This document shows, one piece after another, positions 23,876 through 34,500 of a stretch of 64,000 nucleotides of DNA (within the stretch, counting starts at the first letter, position 1; the number at the start of each line of letters is the position of its first letter). This DNA is from Entoloma clypeatum. Its lineage: Eukaryota > Basidiomycota > Agaricomycetes > Agaricales > Entolomataceae. The stretch spans positions 4,092,001 to 4,156,000 of the forward strand of contig OY751486.1 of NCBI GenBank assembly GCA_963565915.1. Direction: 5' to 3'. The notes beneath the pieces are model-generated. The model saw nothing but the letters and a program-made list of their open reading frames with translations, did not search any database and was not told where the DNA came from. A program made the position numbers and the translations under genes.

Positions 23876-23888
23876 AGTTGCTAAATCT
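23758..23888 (+). promoter_or_regulatory. Gypsy-2 promoter and self-priming signal
   Basis: TATA box TATATAAA at 23758. AGATTTAGCAA at 23792-23802, 34 nt downstream, is where transcription is expected to start. Its exact 11-nt reverse complement TTGCTAAATCT lies at 23878-23888, 2 nt after the LTR, where the primer-binding site belongs. In Tf1 the first 11 nt of the mRNA fold back on such a site to prime reverse transcription. No TGG-starting tRNA site is present. Confidence 0.7.
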
Positions 23889-24664
23889 CGTTAGGTTCGC
23901 CCAGAGCGAAGAGAGCAACTACCAGACGAGTCAAGACGTCGCGCTTCTTTGAAGACTTCACCAGTAACCCATTCAGCACGCCAGAAGCCCGACAGGAGGA
24001 GCTAAGTCCTCGAGACAGTATCGATTTTACGCTTATCCAGCAGTACATCGAATCGGAGATCCGTCGCATCCTACAGCAGGTGCTTGACGAAGAACTAGAC
24101 AACGACGAGCATCGCCCCCACGGCGAGATAGCAGAGAGCATCCATCTTGCTCGGCAACACCAGATCGCGCGTTACAACGCCCGACAGAACGAACTCGAAA
24201 GCTTTCGCGTTCAAGAAGGACCTCAGACAGGTCGGATCACAGAGATCAGAGAGTTTATCGGTGTCCAGACAACCGTTATCAGAAGATTGATTAGGACGCT
24301 CACATCGAGACGTCCCAGAGCCGCATCACCACGTCTTACTCGAAGCAGCAGATCTACGCCCACTTCACCGCCAACGAGCAACAGACCGAGTACAACCGTT
24401 GGGCACGAAACGAAAGACTTGACCCCTTCTCGCGACCAACAGACGCGCAGGAACAGAGATTCCTTAGAGATCTACAGAGGAAATACCCCGAACGTTTTGC
24501 CACCGATTCCGCCGACGAGTCCCCTGACGAATTTACTTTTGACTCCGCGCAGTCAGATACCGAACAGACGCCTAGAACAGGGACTGATTTTCAACCCCTA
24601 CCTATATCCCGAACCCCATCTTCATCCCAACAATCCGACACCTCTCCTACTCCGCAGGTTCTAG
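23885..24664 (+). other. Gypsy-2 leader open frame upstream of gag
   Basis: A frame open for 260 codons ends with TAG at 24662-24664, 2 nt before the gag ATG. It encodes charged helical sequence (VLDEELDNDEHRPHGEIAES and RQNELESFRVQEGPQTGRI). No ATG opens it in this copy (Gypsy-1 has an internal ATG at 10915). Its last 370 nt overlap a second open frame that runs without stop from about 24294 into gag. Which frame is translated is unclear: non-AUG initiation, splicing or a leader peptide are all possible. The open frame is conserved in Gypsy-1. Confidence 0.45.
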
Positions 24665-24666
24665 AC

Positions 24667-25536
24667 ATGGCAGAAGCACCGACAGTACAAACAATGGATA
24701 CATCCAAGATCATCAAGGATCCTGGGATGTTCAAAGACAGACACACCTTCGACGAGTGGTGGAAAGCCACCAAATTATACATCAGGTTCCAGAAGGGCCT
24801 GTCCGATGATCAGAAGATTCTTGCGGTGTTATCCCGCATGATGGAAGGGTCCGGTAAACACTGGGCCAGCAACAAGTTAGACGCTCTTGCCACCGATGGC
24901 GAGAACATCACCTGGTTAGGATTCTCAGACGACATCGCTACGCGATTCTCTATTGCCAACAAGTCGGCAGCGGCCAAGGCGAAACTCGAAGTCCTGAAAC
25001 AGGAGAAACGCACCATCGACGAATTCTTGGACGAATTCGAAGAGATCTTGAAGCTGTCAAACCTTGGCGAAGAAACCGGGAAATACATCCTGGAAAAGAA
25101 CGTCAACCGCAGAATTTCTGAACAAGTGGCTAGCGATGGCAAGACGTACACTGATTACGCAAAGGAGATCCGAAACAAGGGACGACAGATGGAGGGACAT
25201 GCAATAGTCATCCGAGGGGGTGGCGACACACGCACCGGATCGGGTACCACTTATGGTGGTCAAGGCAAAGCCATGGAGATCGACAAAGCAGGAGTAGCCC
25301 GTTGCTACAACTGTCAGCGCTTTGGTCACCTTGCCAAAGACTGCAAAGCCCCAAAGAAGAAAGATGGTCGTAAGTGTTTCAACTGCGACCAAGAAGGACA
25401 TATTGCGCGCAACTGCCGCAAGCCGAAGAAGAACTCTGGAAAGATTAGGAAGGTGTCTGATGGAGATACCGATGATGACGATGAAACCATCACCATAGAG
25501 ACCGATGAGAAGGATTTTCCCGAAGGGTCCGATTAA
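24667..25536 (+). CDS. gag: Gypsy-2 Gag
   Basis: 289 residues from the first ATG. Capsid-like N-terminal half (KDPGMFKDRHTFDEWWKATK and LSRMMEGSGKHWASNKLD), a helical middle, then two CCHC knuckles, CYNCQRFGHLAKDC and CFNCDQEGHIARNC, a basic stretch and an acidic end (EKDFPEGSD). It packages element RNA into particles. The frame upstream of the ATG is open for another 370 nt, so a longer N-terminus is possible. Pol lies in the -1 frame and overlaps the last 28 nt of gag, where GATTTTCCC is a weak, non-canonical candidate slip site. Confidence 0.9.
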   Translation: MAEAPTVQTMDTSKIIKDPGMFKDRHTFDEWWKATKLYIRFQKGLSDDQKILAVLSRMMEGSGKHWASNKLDALATDGENITWLGFSDDIATRFSIANKSAAAKAKLEVLKQEKRTIDEFLDEFEEILKLSNLGEETGKYILEKNVNRRISEQVASDGKTYTDYAKEIRNKGRQMEGHAIVIRGGGDTRTGSGTTYGGQGKAMEIDKAGVARCYNCQRFGHLAKDCKAPKKKDGRKCFNCDQEGHIARNCRKPKKNSGKIRKVSDGDTDDDDETITIETDEKDFPEGSD

Positions 25537-28500
25537 ACGACGCTAAGTCGCGACCCTTATCCATTAAACGAACTCGCTTGCCTGGTGCAGTTACAGACAA
25601 TATAACTTATGTTATCCCTGCAAAGCGAGCCGTTGCGTCAACTAAGATTGTCAAGGGAGATAAACCTCCGAAACGACGAGAGATCAAGCTGCAAGCTCAG
25701 ATCAAAACACGACGAGGACCAAAGGCCATTCGACCCGAGGTCGATAGCGGATGTGAACGCACATGTATCCATCCCAGAATAGTACGTGAACAGAACCTTC
25801 CCACACGTGGAATGAAGCCCATATCAATCCTAAATGCGGATGGATCACCGAACCGACAACAGAAAGCAGAGAAACTTGCCGAAGTCAAGCTGGACTTGGG
25901 AACACACCAGGAAACCATGGAGGCAATGGTATTGGACATTGGGAGAACGGATATGCTTTTGGGACATGATTGGTTGGTGCACCACAACCCTACAATCAAT
26001 TGGACGACCGGCGCCGTAACATTCAACCGATGCCCATCAACGTGTCAAACCAAACACTCGGATTTCAGGGTTAACCTTAATGGTCGCAAACATCGGGTTC
26101 GCATGGTGGAAATACGAGACAAGGACGCACCCAAGAAATCAGATCAGAAATGGAAGCCCGGAGACCCCATATTGGAAGCAGTTACTCCCACACCACCTCC
26201 CACAACCAAACGACCCTCATATGTTGAACGTTTTGCCCATCTTTTTGAAAAAGAAAACTTTGACAAGATCCCAAAGGAAAGGGAATGGGACCACGGCATC
26301 GAACTTACACCGGACGCACCAAAGGAGCTAGGGGGAAACACGTACCCTATGACCCAAAAGGAGCAAGAAGAACTGGACGAATTCATCGACGAAGGCCTGA
26401 CAACCGGAAAGATCCGACCGTCCAAATCACCTTATGCATCACCCTGCTTCTTCATTAACAAGAAAGACGGTTCCAAACGATTGGTACAGGACTATCGCAC
26501 GGTTAACAAATTCACGGTTAAGGACAAATTCCCACTCCCACGCATCAACGACCTCTTGGATGTATTGAAGGACGCAGTCTACTTCAACAAAATGGACATC
26601 ATGTGGGGATACAATAATGTGCGGATCAAAAAGGGTGACGAATGGAAAGCCGCCTTCTTGACCAGCCGAGGATTGTTTGAACCATTGGTCATGTTTTTCG
26701 GTCTCTGCAATTCCCCGGGAACGTTCTCTCGGATGATGGCCAGCCTATTCAGGGATCAGATCCGTCGACGCATCTGTGTGATTTACATGGATGACATAGT
26801 GGTTATTGGTAAAACCAAGGAAGAACTTGCCCGGAACACCGAAGAGATCTTGCAGATCCTGTCGGACAATGACTTGTTCCTAAAGGAGAAGAAGTGTCTT
26901 TGGGAAGTAACGAAATGCCCCATATTGGGATATGTCGTGGGTGAAGGACGTGTCGAGATGGAAACTGAAAAGGTGGACACAATCCGGAACTGGCGAGTAC
27001 CCACATCAAAAAAGGAAGTCCAGAGGTTCCTGGGATTTGCCAATTTTTATCGACGCTTCATTGAAGGATACTCAAACATCGCAAAGCCACTCACGACACT
27101 TACGGGAAATACAGCATTCACATGGGGACCAGCGGCGCAAGAAGCATTTGAAGGTCTCATACGGGCAATCACGACAGCACCAGTCTTGGCATTGCCCAAA
27201 CCGGACGGACAGTTCAGGGTTGAAACCGATGCATCGGGTTATGCAATTGGAGCGGTACTCTCACAGAAACAAGACGACAAGTGGCATCCTATCGCGTTCT
27301 TGTCGCGGACCATGTCCGCGGCCGAACAGAATTACGAGATCTATGACAAGGAACTCTTGGCAGTCATGGAAGCACTGAAGGACTGGCGACATTATCTACT
27401 TGAAGCCAAGGAACGTTTCGAGATCTTAACCGATCACAAAAACCTGGAGTATTTCCGGCGTCCTCAGGACCTAAACCAACGACAGAGGCGCTGGAAGATG
27501 AAGCTACAAGACTATGACTTCGAATTGCGACATGTACCTGGGAAGACAAACGCGAAAGCAGACATCCTGTCACGTTTACCCTGGTATGAGACGGAACTCG
27601 AGCCGCAGGACAGCGACCAAATGCTCAAGGAGGGGCTATTTTTGAAACGATTGGAATCAGAAGATGTGATACAAATGGAGATGTTCACGGAGGAACAGTT
27701 CTTTGAAGGGGGTGAAACATCTGATTCCATCAAAATCGGAAACATCACAACCATCGAAAACCCATGGATCGTACGCATCAAGGCCTCGAATCGCATGGAA
27801 ACAGAAGTAGCCCAGGGTCTGAAGAAGAATCCTCACTGGTACCAGCAGGAAAATGGCATCACCTACGCAGGAGAACGAGTTTATGTTCCACCAGACCCAC
27901 AATTGCGCCAAGAACTGATGTTTGAAGCGCACGACGCACCAGTGGCAGGACATCCAGGACAGTATCGAACGCATGAACTTCTCACTCGCACCTACTGGTG
28001 GCCCACCATCCTACATGACGTAAAAAAGTATGTGAAAGGTTGTGACACCTGTCAACGTAACAAGATCAGCCGCCAAAGAAGACATGCCCCTCTACACCCT
28101 AACGCCGCGCCAAGTCAACCATGGGAAGACATAGGGATTGACGTCGTGGGACCGATACCAGAATCTGATGGGAAGAACGCAATTCTGGTCATCACGGACA
28201 GACATTCAAAGATGCTTCATCTCATCCCGACAACCGTGGAATTATCGGCTGAAGGATTAGCCAAGATCTATCGGGACCAGATATGGAAGCTTCACGGGAT
28301 TCCCAAGAAGATCATCAGCGATAGGGGACCACAGTTCGCTGCGAAGTTCATGGAGATACTTTGCCGCATGTTGGGGATCAAGAGGAACCTGTCCACCGCG
28401 TACCACCCACAGACTGATGGACAGGCCGAGCGATCGCATCAGGAAACAGAAGCGTTCTTACGAAACTTCGTCAACCATCTACAGGATGATTGGGCGGAAT

Positions 28501-29186
28501 GGATCGCAATCGCAGAGTTCCAGTACAATGACAAAGAGCACCAGGCAACGAAGCACACCCCCTTCTACCTCAACTACGGTTTACATCCGTGGAAGGGAGA
28601 ACTCGTGTTAGAGGATACCAATCCGGCTGCCAACGACTTCTTGAAAAAACTCAAACAGGCACGAGAAGAAGCCAATGCTGCGCTGAAACAAGCACAGGAT
28701 CAGATGAAGAAGACAGTTGACACACGGCGAAGTCCGTCTCGGGACTACCGCATCGGAGACAAGGTGTGGTTGGAAGGAACTAACATCAGGACCGATCGAC
28801 CCTCAAAGAAACTTGATGCACTCCGACATGGACCATTCAAAGTTCTAGAGAAGAAAGGGGCTAGCGCGTACCTTCTTGATCTTCCGAAGACTTGGAAGAT
28901 GATCCACCCTGTGTTCAACGAGACCCTGTTGTCACCATATGAAACGCCGAAGTACGCCATCCAGAAAAGGAAACCAGCCCCTGATCCGATCATCGTCGAA
29001 GGACGAGAAGAGTACCATGTGTCTACGATCCTGGACTCTCGAAAGTTCCGCGGAAAGATCCAGTACCTTGTCCAGTGGGAAGGATATGGCCCAGAAGAGA
29101 ACACATGGGAACCGCGAGCTAATGTTCAGAACGCTCAAGATTTGATCCGTGATTTCCATCGGCAGAACCCGTCGCGTCCACGATAA
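25509..29186 (+). CDS. pol: Gypsy-2 Pol: protease, RT, RNase H, integrase, chromodomain
   Basis: Open from 25509 to 29186, about 1200 residues beyond the overlap with gag, with no ATG near the start, consistent with -1 frameshift expression. Order: protease active site VDSGCERTC; RT with KDGSKRLVQDYRTVNKF, the stretch ending FGLCNSPGTF, and catalytic VIYMDDIVV; RNase H (FRVETDASGYAIGAVLS, YDKELLAVMEALKDWRHYL); integrase HHCC zinc finger (HDAPVAGH...CDTCQRNK), DDE core (DIGIDVVGPI, ISDRGPQFAAKF, HPQTDGQAERSHQE); and C-terminal chromodomain (KIQYLVQWEGYGPEENTWEP). Chromodomain integrases target chromatin marked by histone methylation. No stop or missing catalytic residue is seen. Confidence 0.95.
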   Translation, partial: EGFSRRVRLNDAKSRPLSIKRTRLPGAVTDNITYVIPAKRAVASTKIVKGDKPPKRREIKLQAQIKTRRGPKAIRPEVDSGCERTCIHPRIVREQNLPTRGMKPISILNADGSPNRQQKAEKLAEVKLDLGTHQETMEAMVLDIGRTDMLLGHDWLVHHNPTINWTTGAVTFNRCPSTCQTKHSDFRVNLNGRKHRVRMVEIRDKDAPKKSDQKWKPGDPILEAVTPTPPPTTKRPSYVERFAHLFEKENFDKIPKEREWDHGIELTPDAPKELGGNTYPMTQKEQEELDEFIDEGLTTGKIRPSKSPYASPCFFINKKDGSKRLVQDYRTVNKFTVKDKFPLPRINDLLDVLKDAVYFNKMDIMWGYNNVRIKKGDEWKAAFLTSRGLFEPLVMFFGLCNSPGTFSRMMASLFRDQIRRRICVIYMDDIVVIGKTKEELARNTEEILQILSDNDLFLKEKKCLWEVTKCPILGYVVGEGRVEMETEKVDTIRNWRVPTSKKEVQRFLGFANFYRRFIEGYSNIAKPLTTLTGNTAFTWGPAAQEAFEGLIRAITTAPVLALPKPDGQFRVETDASGYAIGAVLSQKQDDKWHPIAFLSRTMSAAEQNYEIYDKELLAVMEALKDWRHYLLEAKERFEILTDHKNLEYFRRPQDLNQRQRRWKMKLQDYDFELRHVPGKTNAKADILSRLPWYETELEPQDSDQMLKEGLFLKRLESEDVIQMEMFTEEQFFEGGETSDSIKIGNITTIENPWIVRIKASNRMETEVAQGLKKNPHWYQQENGITYAGERVYVPPDPQLRQELMFEAHDAPVAGHPGQYRTHELLTRTYWWPTILHDVKKYVKGCDTCQRNKISRQRRHAPLHPNAAPSQPWEDIGIDVVGPIPESDGKNAILVITDRHSKMLHLIPTTVELSAEGLAKIYRDQIWKLHGIPKKIISDRGPQFAAKFMEILCRMLGIKRNLSTAYHPQTDGQAERSHQETEAFLRNFVNHLQDDWAEWIAIAEFQYNDKEHQATKHTPFYLNYGLHPWKGELVLEDTNPAANDFLKKLKQAREEANAALKQAQDQMKKTVDTRRSPSRDYRIGDKVWLEGTNIRTDRPSKKLDALRHGPFKVLEKKGASAYLLDLPKTWKMIHPVFNETLLSPYETPKYAIQKRKPAPDPIIVEGREEYHVSTILDSRKFRGKIQYLVQWEGYGPEENTWEPRANVQNAQDLIRDFHRQNPSRPR

Positions 29187-29310
29187 AAGACACCCGTTGA
29201 AATCAGCAAACAGCATCGACCTTCATCAGTCAAAACCCACCGAGTTCCCCGCTCCGTCTCTAAACATAGCTACTCCATTCTTCCTTTATCTCTCCAACAT
29301 CCTCCACACC

Positions 29311-29679
29311 ATGTCCAACATCACCGCCGCCTCCACCGATGCTTCCGATATCAACCCCACCATCACCACCCTCATCGGCGAAGCACTCTCCATGCGCGAC
29401 CAGATCCATGCGCTCGAAACCTCCGTTGCCGACATCCTCCACCGGCAGATGCACATCCGCCTTCATACCCTCTCCGATTTGCCAACCGCCCCCACCGCTG
29501 AGGAAAAACTCATCCTCAAAAACTATACCAACACCCTTGCTGTCGAGAATCGACGCCTTCGCCTCGCCGTTCGAGGTTTGGAGTTTGCCACGGCGGTAAA
29601 CGACGAACTGATAAAGGATTGGGGTAACCGAGTTGACCCTGCCTGGGCCGATCCAAATGGCAACGATGGATGGGAGTAG
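29311..29679 (+). CDS. Gypsy-2 third ORF, small helical protein
   Basis: 122 residues between pol and the 3' LTR. Begins MSNITAASTDASDINPTITT; conserved core EALSMRDQIHALETSVADIL, HRQMHIRLHTLSDLP, EEKLILKNYTNTLAVENRR. It aligns along its full length with the Gypsy-1 ORF at 15534-15905, with many differences at the DNA level but preserved frame, length and ends (both finish in a W-containing N/G-rich tail). There is no signal peptide or membrane helix, so it is not an envelope protein. Role unknown. Confidence 0.78.
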   Translation: MSNITAASTDASDINPTITTLIGEALSMRDQIHALETSVADILHRQMHIRLHTLSDLPTAPTAEEKLILKNYTNTLAVENRRLRLAVRGLEFATAVNDELIKDWGNRVDPAWADPNGNDGWE

Positions 29680-29702
29680 GTAGTCTGTGAGGACACAGAC
29701 CT

Positions 29703-29716
29703 TGAGGAGGGGAACA
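29703..29716 (+). promoter_or_regulatory. Gypsy-2 polypurine tract
   Basis: TGAGGAGGGGAACA directly precedes the 3' LTR, the expected plus-strand primer. Confidence 0.65.
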
Positions 29717-30084
29717 TGTTACGGACTAACGACTACGGACGTATACGCTTACTTTTTCACTTTTACTCATCGGCCCCCGCTTACACATATCGTATTATAC
29801 TTTATTTCCTTTAGTATACTTCGCTCCCGCGCTGACTCGCTTTCCGCAGCAGTCTGACTCATTCCGCAGTCGTCTTACTCAGACGCACTGCCTTCCGCAG
29901 TTATCTTACTCAGATACACTGCCTTGCGCAGCACTGACTCATATGCTATCGCCTATAGTCAGTACCTATATAAACCCTTTGTACTATAGCTAGATTCCTT
30001 AGATTTAGCAATCACATTGCTCTTCGCCTTTCCATCTTCCTGCATACTCTGCCCGAACCTTGGAACGGTTTGTTACGCATAACA
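29717..30084 (+). repeat. Gypsy-2 3' LTR
   Basis: 368 bp; reading both LTRs side by side I found no difference from the 5' LTR. Confidence 0.95.
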
Positions 30085-31562
30085 CCCCCCAAGAAACTGC
30101 CAACCTGCTCCGAAGCATATCTCATCTGTCGGTACACGTATGACGACCTCAAAGTATGTCGCGACAGCGCACCGAACCTTGTTTGACCATTCCAACTATT
30201 CCGTCAGCCTCTAAATCTCCGTCATGCACATATTTCCAATGAGTACCTCAAGGACGCACAACTCGCGGACCATGTTTTCATAGCTAGGAACAGCCTACAG
30301 GCGTTCCATGACAAGAACAAGTCTTGGAGACTCCCGCCCATGTTCTTTACCCTCAAGGACATGGTCGCGTACATACGATACCTGCGTCAAGGACCTACAG
30401 CCACCGAGGAGACCGCGCCTCCACCTGCAAGTGATCCTCCGGCCAACAGCGAGAAACCCGAAGTGAGTCGACGCGAGAGCTGGAGTCTGTCCCCCGCACT
30501 AATTGAATGGCTCGACCAGGTCAAGGTAACTGATCCCGACGCCGATCTCAATCTCGACATCTCTAATATCCCGGATGCAAACAGCCCGTCCGCCGCCGCG
30601 GAACCCGAACTAACCCAGTCGGGGACAGCAACGACAGCGACGGAAACATTGAGTGCCCCGCTGAACCTCGTAAGCGATTGCGAGATGATGAATCTGATCA
30701 TGAGGTCTGTCATTATTCGTATACTACCTTCCAACTTCCAATGGTATTGAAGCCGCTTCTCGCTACTGTGCAAGAAGATGGACGTAGACCCCGAGACCCT
30801 CCATCCCATTACTGCGGATGATGGGTCTGCCAAGAAGTCCGTTACAGCTCCCTCGACGGAGAAATCATCATCCGGCATGGTACGTCGACATACTGCCCCC
30901 GACAATCTCCGCTAATTTTCCCCATATCCCAGAAAGGGTCTGGGTCGAGGGCAAATCGGCCCCGGGTCCCAAATCCAACAAGAAACCGCGGCTGGAGACC
31001 AAAGAAGCCCTGTTCAAGGACACAGCGCCGGTGGGACCAGCACAAGTGGAGCAGCGAGGCAATTTCCACAAAGAAGGTACCATACTAAACATATCCGCCT
31101 TCTTTATCCAAGCTAATATGTCACCCCGCAGCCGCTCGCTTCGCGATGGACAATCCTCTCGCAAACAAGATCCTCTCGGAGACTGGGTCGATCCTGGAGA
31201 TGCCCTTGACACACACCAAGAAGTCCCTTCGTGACACCGAGGCCCTCGTCCGATCCCAATTTCTCACTACAATTTCTTCTCTTGATTACAACTTAAAGTA
31301 TGCACAATACCTTAAGCAGCGACACAACCTTCTCCTCTCCGAATTGAAGGAGCAGTATGAGTAGACTGCCCTTCACCTTTCCTGCCACAGCAAAAGCCAC
31401 ATGTCCCCTTGTAGAGGTTTTTACTGTATAGTCCGTAATACAGGTCTTCCTCTGCTGGCACATAGGCGTTCGATATGATCGCTAAGTCATTCCAACACGG
31501 CCCTAGGCCTCGCGAGATCATACCAGTGGTGATTTCCTTCAAAGTAAGTCCCGCGAGCCCGG

Positions 31563-34500
31563 TCATTCATCATCCGAGCTGGAATCCTCGTCCGAGACTG
31601 CCCCCGCATCATCTACGGTAACCTCGCGAGGCGTATCCTCAAACCTGTCATTCTTATCTATGTCCAGCCTCGTTCCGTCGAACCACAGGTCCTCACCGCT
31701 GTCCTTAGCAGTCTCGGTCAAATTTTTCAATCCTTCCAATGTCGCTTTTGTAATATCGATGAAGTCTAACACCCCTTTAGGGACTGCAATGGCACATCTC
31801 GCATGGTAGGGAACGAGCCTAAATGCTGCAACCTTCTCATGCCATACCGACCCATCCAGTTCCGTGATGATGTATGCTCCACCTTTATTCCTCGTGACGA
31901 CCACCATAGGACCGAAATACCTGGGCTTCATTTTCTTGTCGAGACTATTTTCAACCGCTGTATTGCGGACTAACACTAGATCTCTCTCTCTAAAGTCATA
32001 ATCTCTGATTTTATGCCGGTGCTCTTGCTCATAACGAAGTACCGCCGTCATCTTGGCACGTGTAACCCGCTTACGCATCTCATCGACGTGCACTTTGTGC
32101 TTCGCGAGCGCACGAGCCCTAAATCCGATCAGGTCCGCCGTTGACAGCGGCCCATCTGGAAGTTTCACTAGCCACGTTGCCTCAACAATATCTAGGGGAA
32201 GGATGGGATGCGCCCCTGTACACACGAAATATGGCGAGCATCCCAAACCCTTCCGAATCGTGATCCTATCTGCCCACATCATATGGTGGAAGAACCAGAA
32301 CCACTTGCCGATATCACCGCCTGTGGCCTTAAACAAAGCCTGACAAATGTCCCAATGCGGCCTCTCGATCCGTCCATTTGCTCTAGAATTATAAGCCGAT
32401 ATCATAATCCCCTTAATTCCATACTTCTGTTCTATCCAGGCCAAAGCTTTCTTGAATGGCCCCGCGTTATCGGTCACAATCATTACCATACTGCCCCACC
32501 TACATAGTATGTCTTCGAAGAGCCAGTGCCCAACAGTCCGACCCGTTTCTTGCCTTAGCGGCCGCCCTTCCATCCATGTTGATAGTGCACAGCGGCCGTG
32601 AACGATGTATTTACAACCATTCGACACCGGCGTTATATGTAGTGTATCGGCATGCAGGACCTGAAACAGACCCGGCGTATGGGTTACCGTAGGAGGAATG
32701 CGAACCAATGTCTTCTGTCTCAGCTGACATATATGACAAGTCTGGACATATAGGCGAACATCGCGCTCATATTCTGGCCACCAGAATCTTTGCGCAATAA
32801 GCTCCTTTGTTGCATAGAAGCCGCGGTGCACAAGGCTATCATGGGACGCCCTCATCATGTACATGTGATGCCCCTTCTCGACCACTAGTTTGTGCTTTCC
32901 CTCGCTACCTCTTCTATAGAGCCGGCCATCATCAGCGACAAAGAATCGTCTCGCCCGCTGCGCGAACTGTTTATACTGTCGGTCATTCAGGCCGTTTGGT
33001 CTCACAAAAGGGTCCTCGAGCCAAATTTTGATGTCAGGAATGCGGTCATCCTGCAACTTCGCGGTTATCGTGCGATGATCCTCATCATAAGATTCTCGCA
33101 TCGATTCATCCCATTTCAAAGAGTCGTCGGGCAACGCCGGTTCCCCCACGAATTGCGAGAGCAGTCCAGCCTTACACACTCGCCCAAGATATAATCGTTC
33201 AATATTCAATCTCTCGCGAGCGTCAGCAAGCTCTCCCCGGAAGTCTTCAACCGACGTAGCCCAAAGATAACCACCATGTGTGTCTATCTTTGTTTTAAAC
33301 TCGTTGAACTCTAACGGGTCATTCTTTTCCGCATTAGGGATACCATTTTCCTTATCGGGATACTCGTACCGTGGCGGTCCATCTGGTTCATCCACCCAGT
33401 CCTCCTCGATATGGTAGGTTTCATCCCCCGGTTGCGCTTCTCGCCTCGATAGACCATCGGGTGCGAAGGTCTTGCCTGGCACATGCCTTAGTGTGAAGTG
33501 GAACATCAAAATGTAATCAATCCACCAATTTATAGCAGCGTTCGGTCCAAGACCAGGATTATTGAGCATCCCCTTGATATACTTTGCATCGGTCTCTATA
33601 ACCAGGTTCCGACAGCCCAAGAGCCAAAACTTCGCCTCCTTCAATGCGCGAAATAAACCATACAATTCTCGCTTTGGTTGCGAATATCTTGCCTCACGCT
33701 CGTTTAGTGTTATCGATGCAAACTTCGCATACGTCCTCTTCTTAGAATCACCCTCCTCCTCTTGACAGATATAGAATCCAACCGCCCGCCACGAGGAGTC
33801 TACGCAAAGGACCACCGCACCTCCACCATGATAATCTATTGGCTTGATTGTGGGGGACGCCGCTAAAGCATCCTTTATGTCTTGCATGGCCTTCTCCTGT
33901 TCAGATCCCCAGACAAAGAGTTCACGACTTCACGTCAACTTGACTAGAGGTTCCGCCTTCTTCGCGAAGTCTCTAATAAAGTTTTGACAAGTGCCAGCCG
34001 TTCCAAGGAACGACCGCACATCATGTATATCTTTGCAAGGTCCCCAGCGGCTTATAACTCCGAACCTATCTGTCTCGGGTCTCCGTCCTTCGTACGTGCA
34101 ACGATGGCCAACTACCACTATCTCGCTCGCGCATACTAGCGACTTATACCCAGAGAACGTTCCTCCACTATACCACATTCTCTGTAACACTCTATTCACA
34201 TTCTGTACATGTTCCCATACAAATCGCCTAATGCCTGGATTTTCTTCTATAGTTTCGTATCTGCCATCAGGCAACTCGTATCGCGTAGATGAGCCGCGAA
34301 CCACCACATCGTCGATGTAGGGAATAGTAACATCTGGTATTTCATCCTGCAATATATGTGTAACATCATCGTGAAAGATCGGTACCGAATTTGTCCAACC
34401 CATTGGTAAAGTGACCAATCTTTGAGCACCGAATGGCATCTGAAATGTAGTCAAGTCGCGAGACTGGACCGCTAACTTGCGCTCGTCATATCCCACATAG

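Larger units (their letters stand above)
23508..30084 (+). mobile_element. Gypsy-2: intact chromodomain Gypsy (Tf1/sushi-type) element
   Basis: 6577 bp with 368-bp LTRs that look identical by eye (23508-23875 and 29717-30084) and a 5-bp CCCCC target duplication. Gag, pol and a third ORF are all uninterrupted. Integrase ends in a chromodomain, which places it among chromoviruses. The primer-binding site fits self-priming rather than a tRNA. Everything visible suggests a very recent and possibly still competent insertion. It sits inside cargo gene 2 of LG. Confidence 0.95.
23404..31364 (+). pseudogene. LG antisense cargo gene 2, split by Gypsy-2
   Basis: Starts MPPLKEMSNEDETQAVKKVL at 23404, is cut at 23507 by Gypsy-2, and resumes at 30090 in frame once one CCCCC duplication is removed (…DDPQAPP, then KKLPTCSEAYLICRYTYDDL). 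Later exons encode ISNEYLKDAQLADHVFIARN, WRLPPMFFTLKDMVAYIRYL, a disordered region, a basic NLS-like patch (KSNKKPRLETK) and a helical C-terminus (YLKQRHNLLLSELKEQYE) ending at 31364. Introns have GT-AG ends. One junction near 30880-30935 does not keep phase, suggesting a small indel. I recognise no family. It converges on the integrase gene, 198 bp away. Function unknown; it may be a nuclear partner of cargo 1. Confidence 0.6.
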
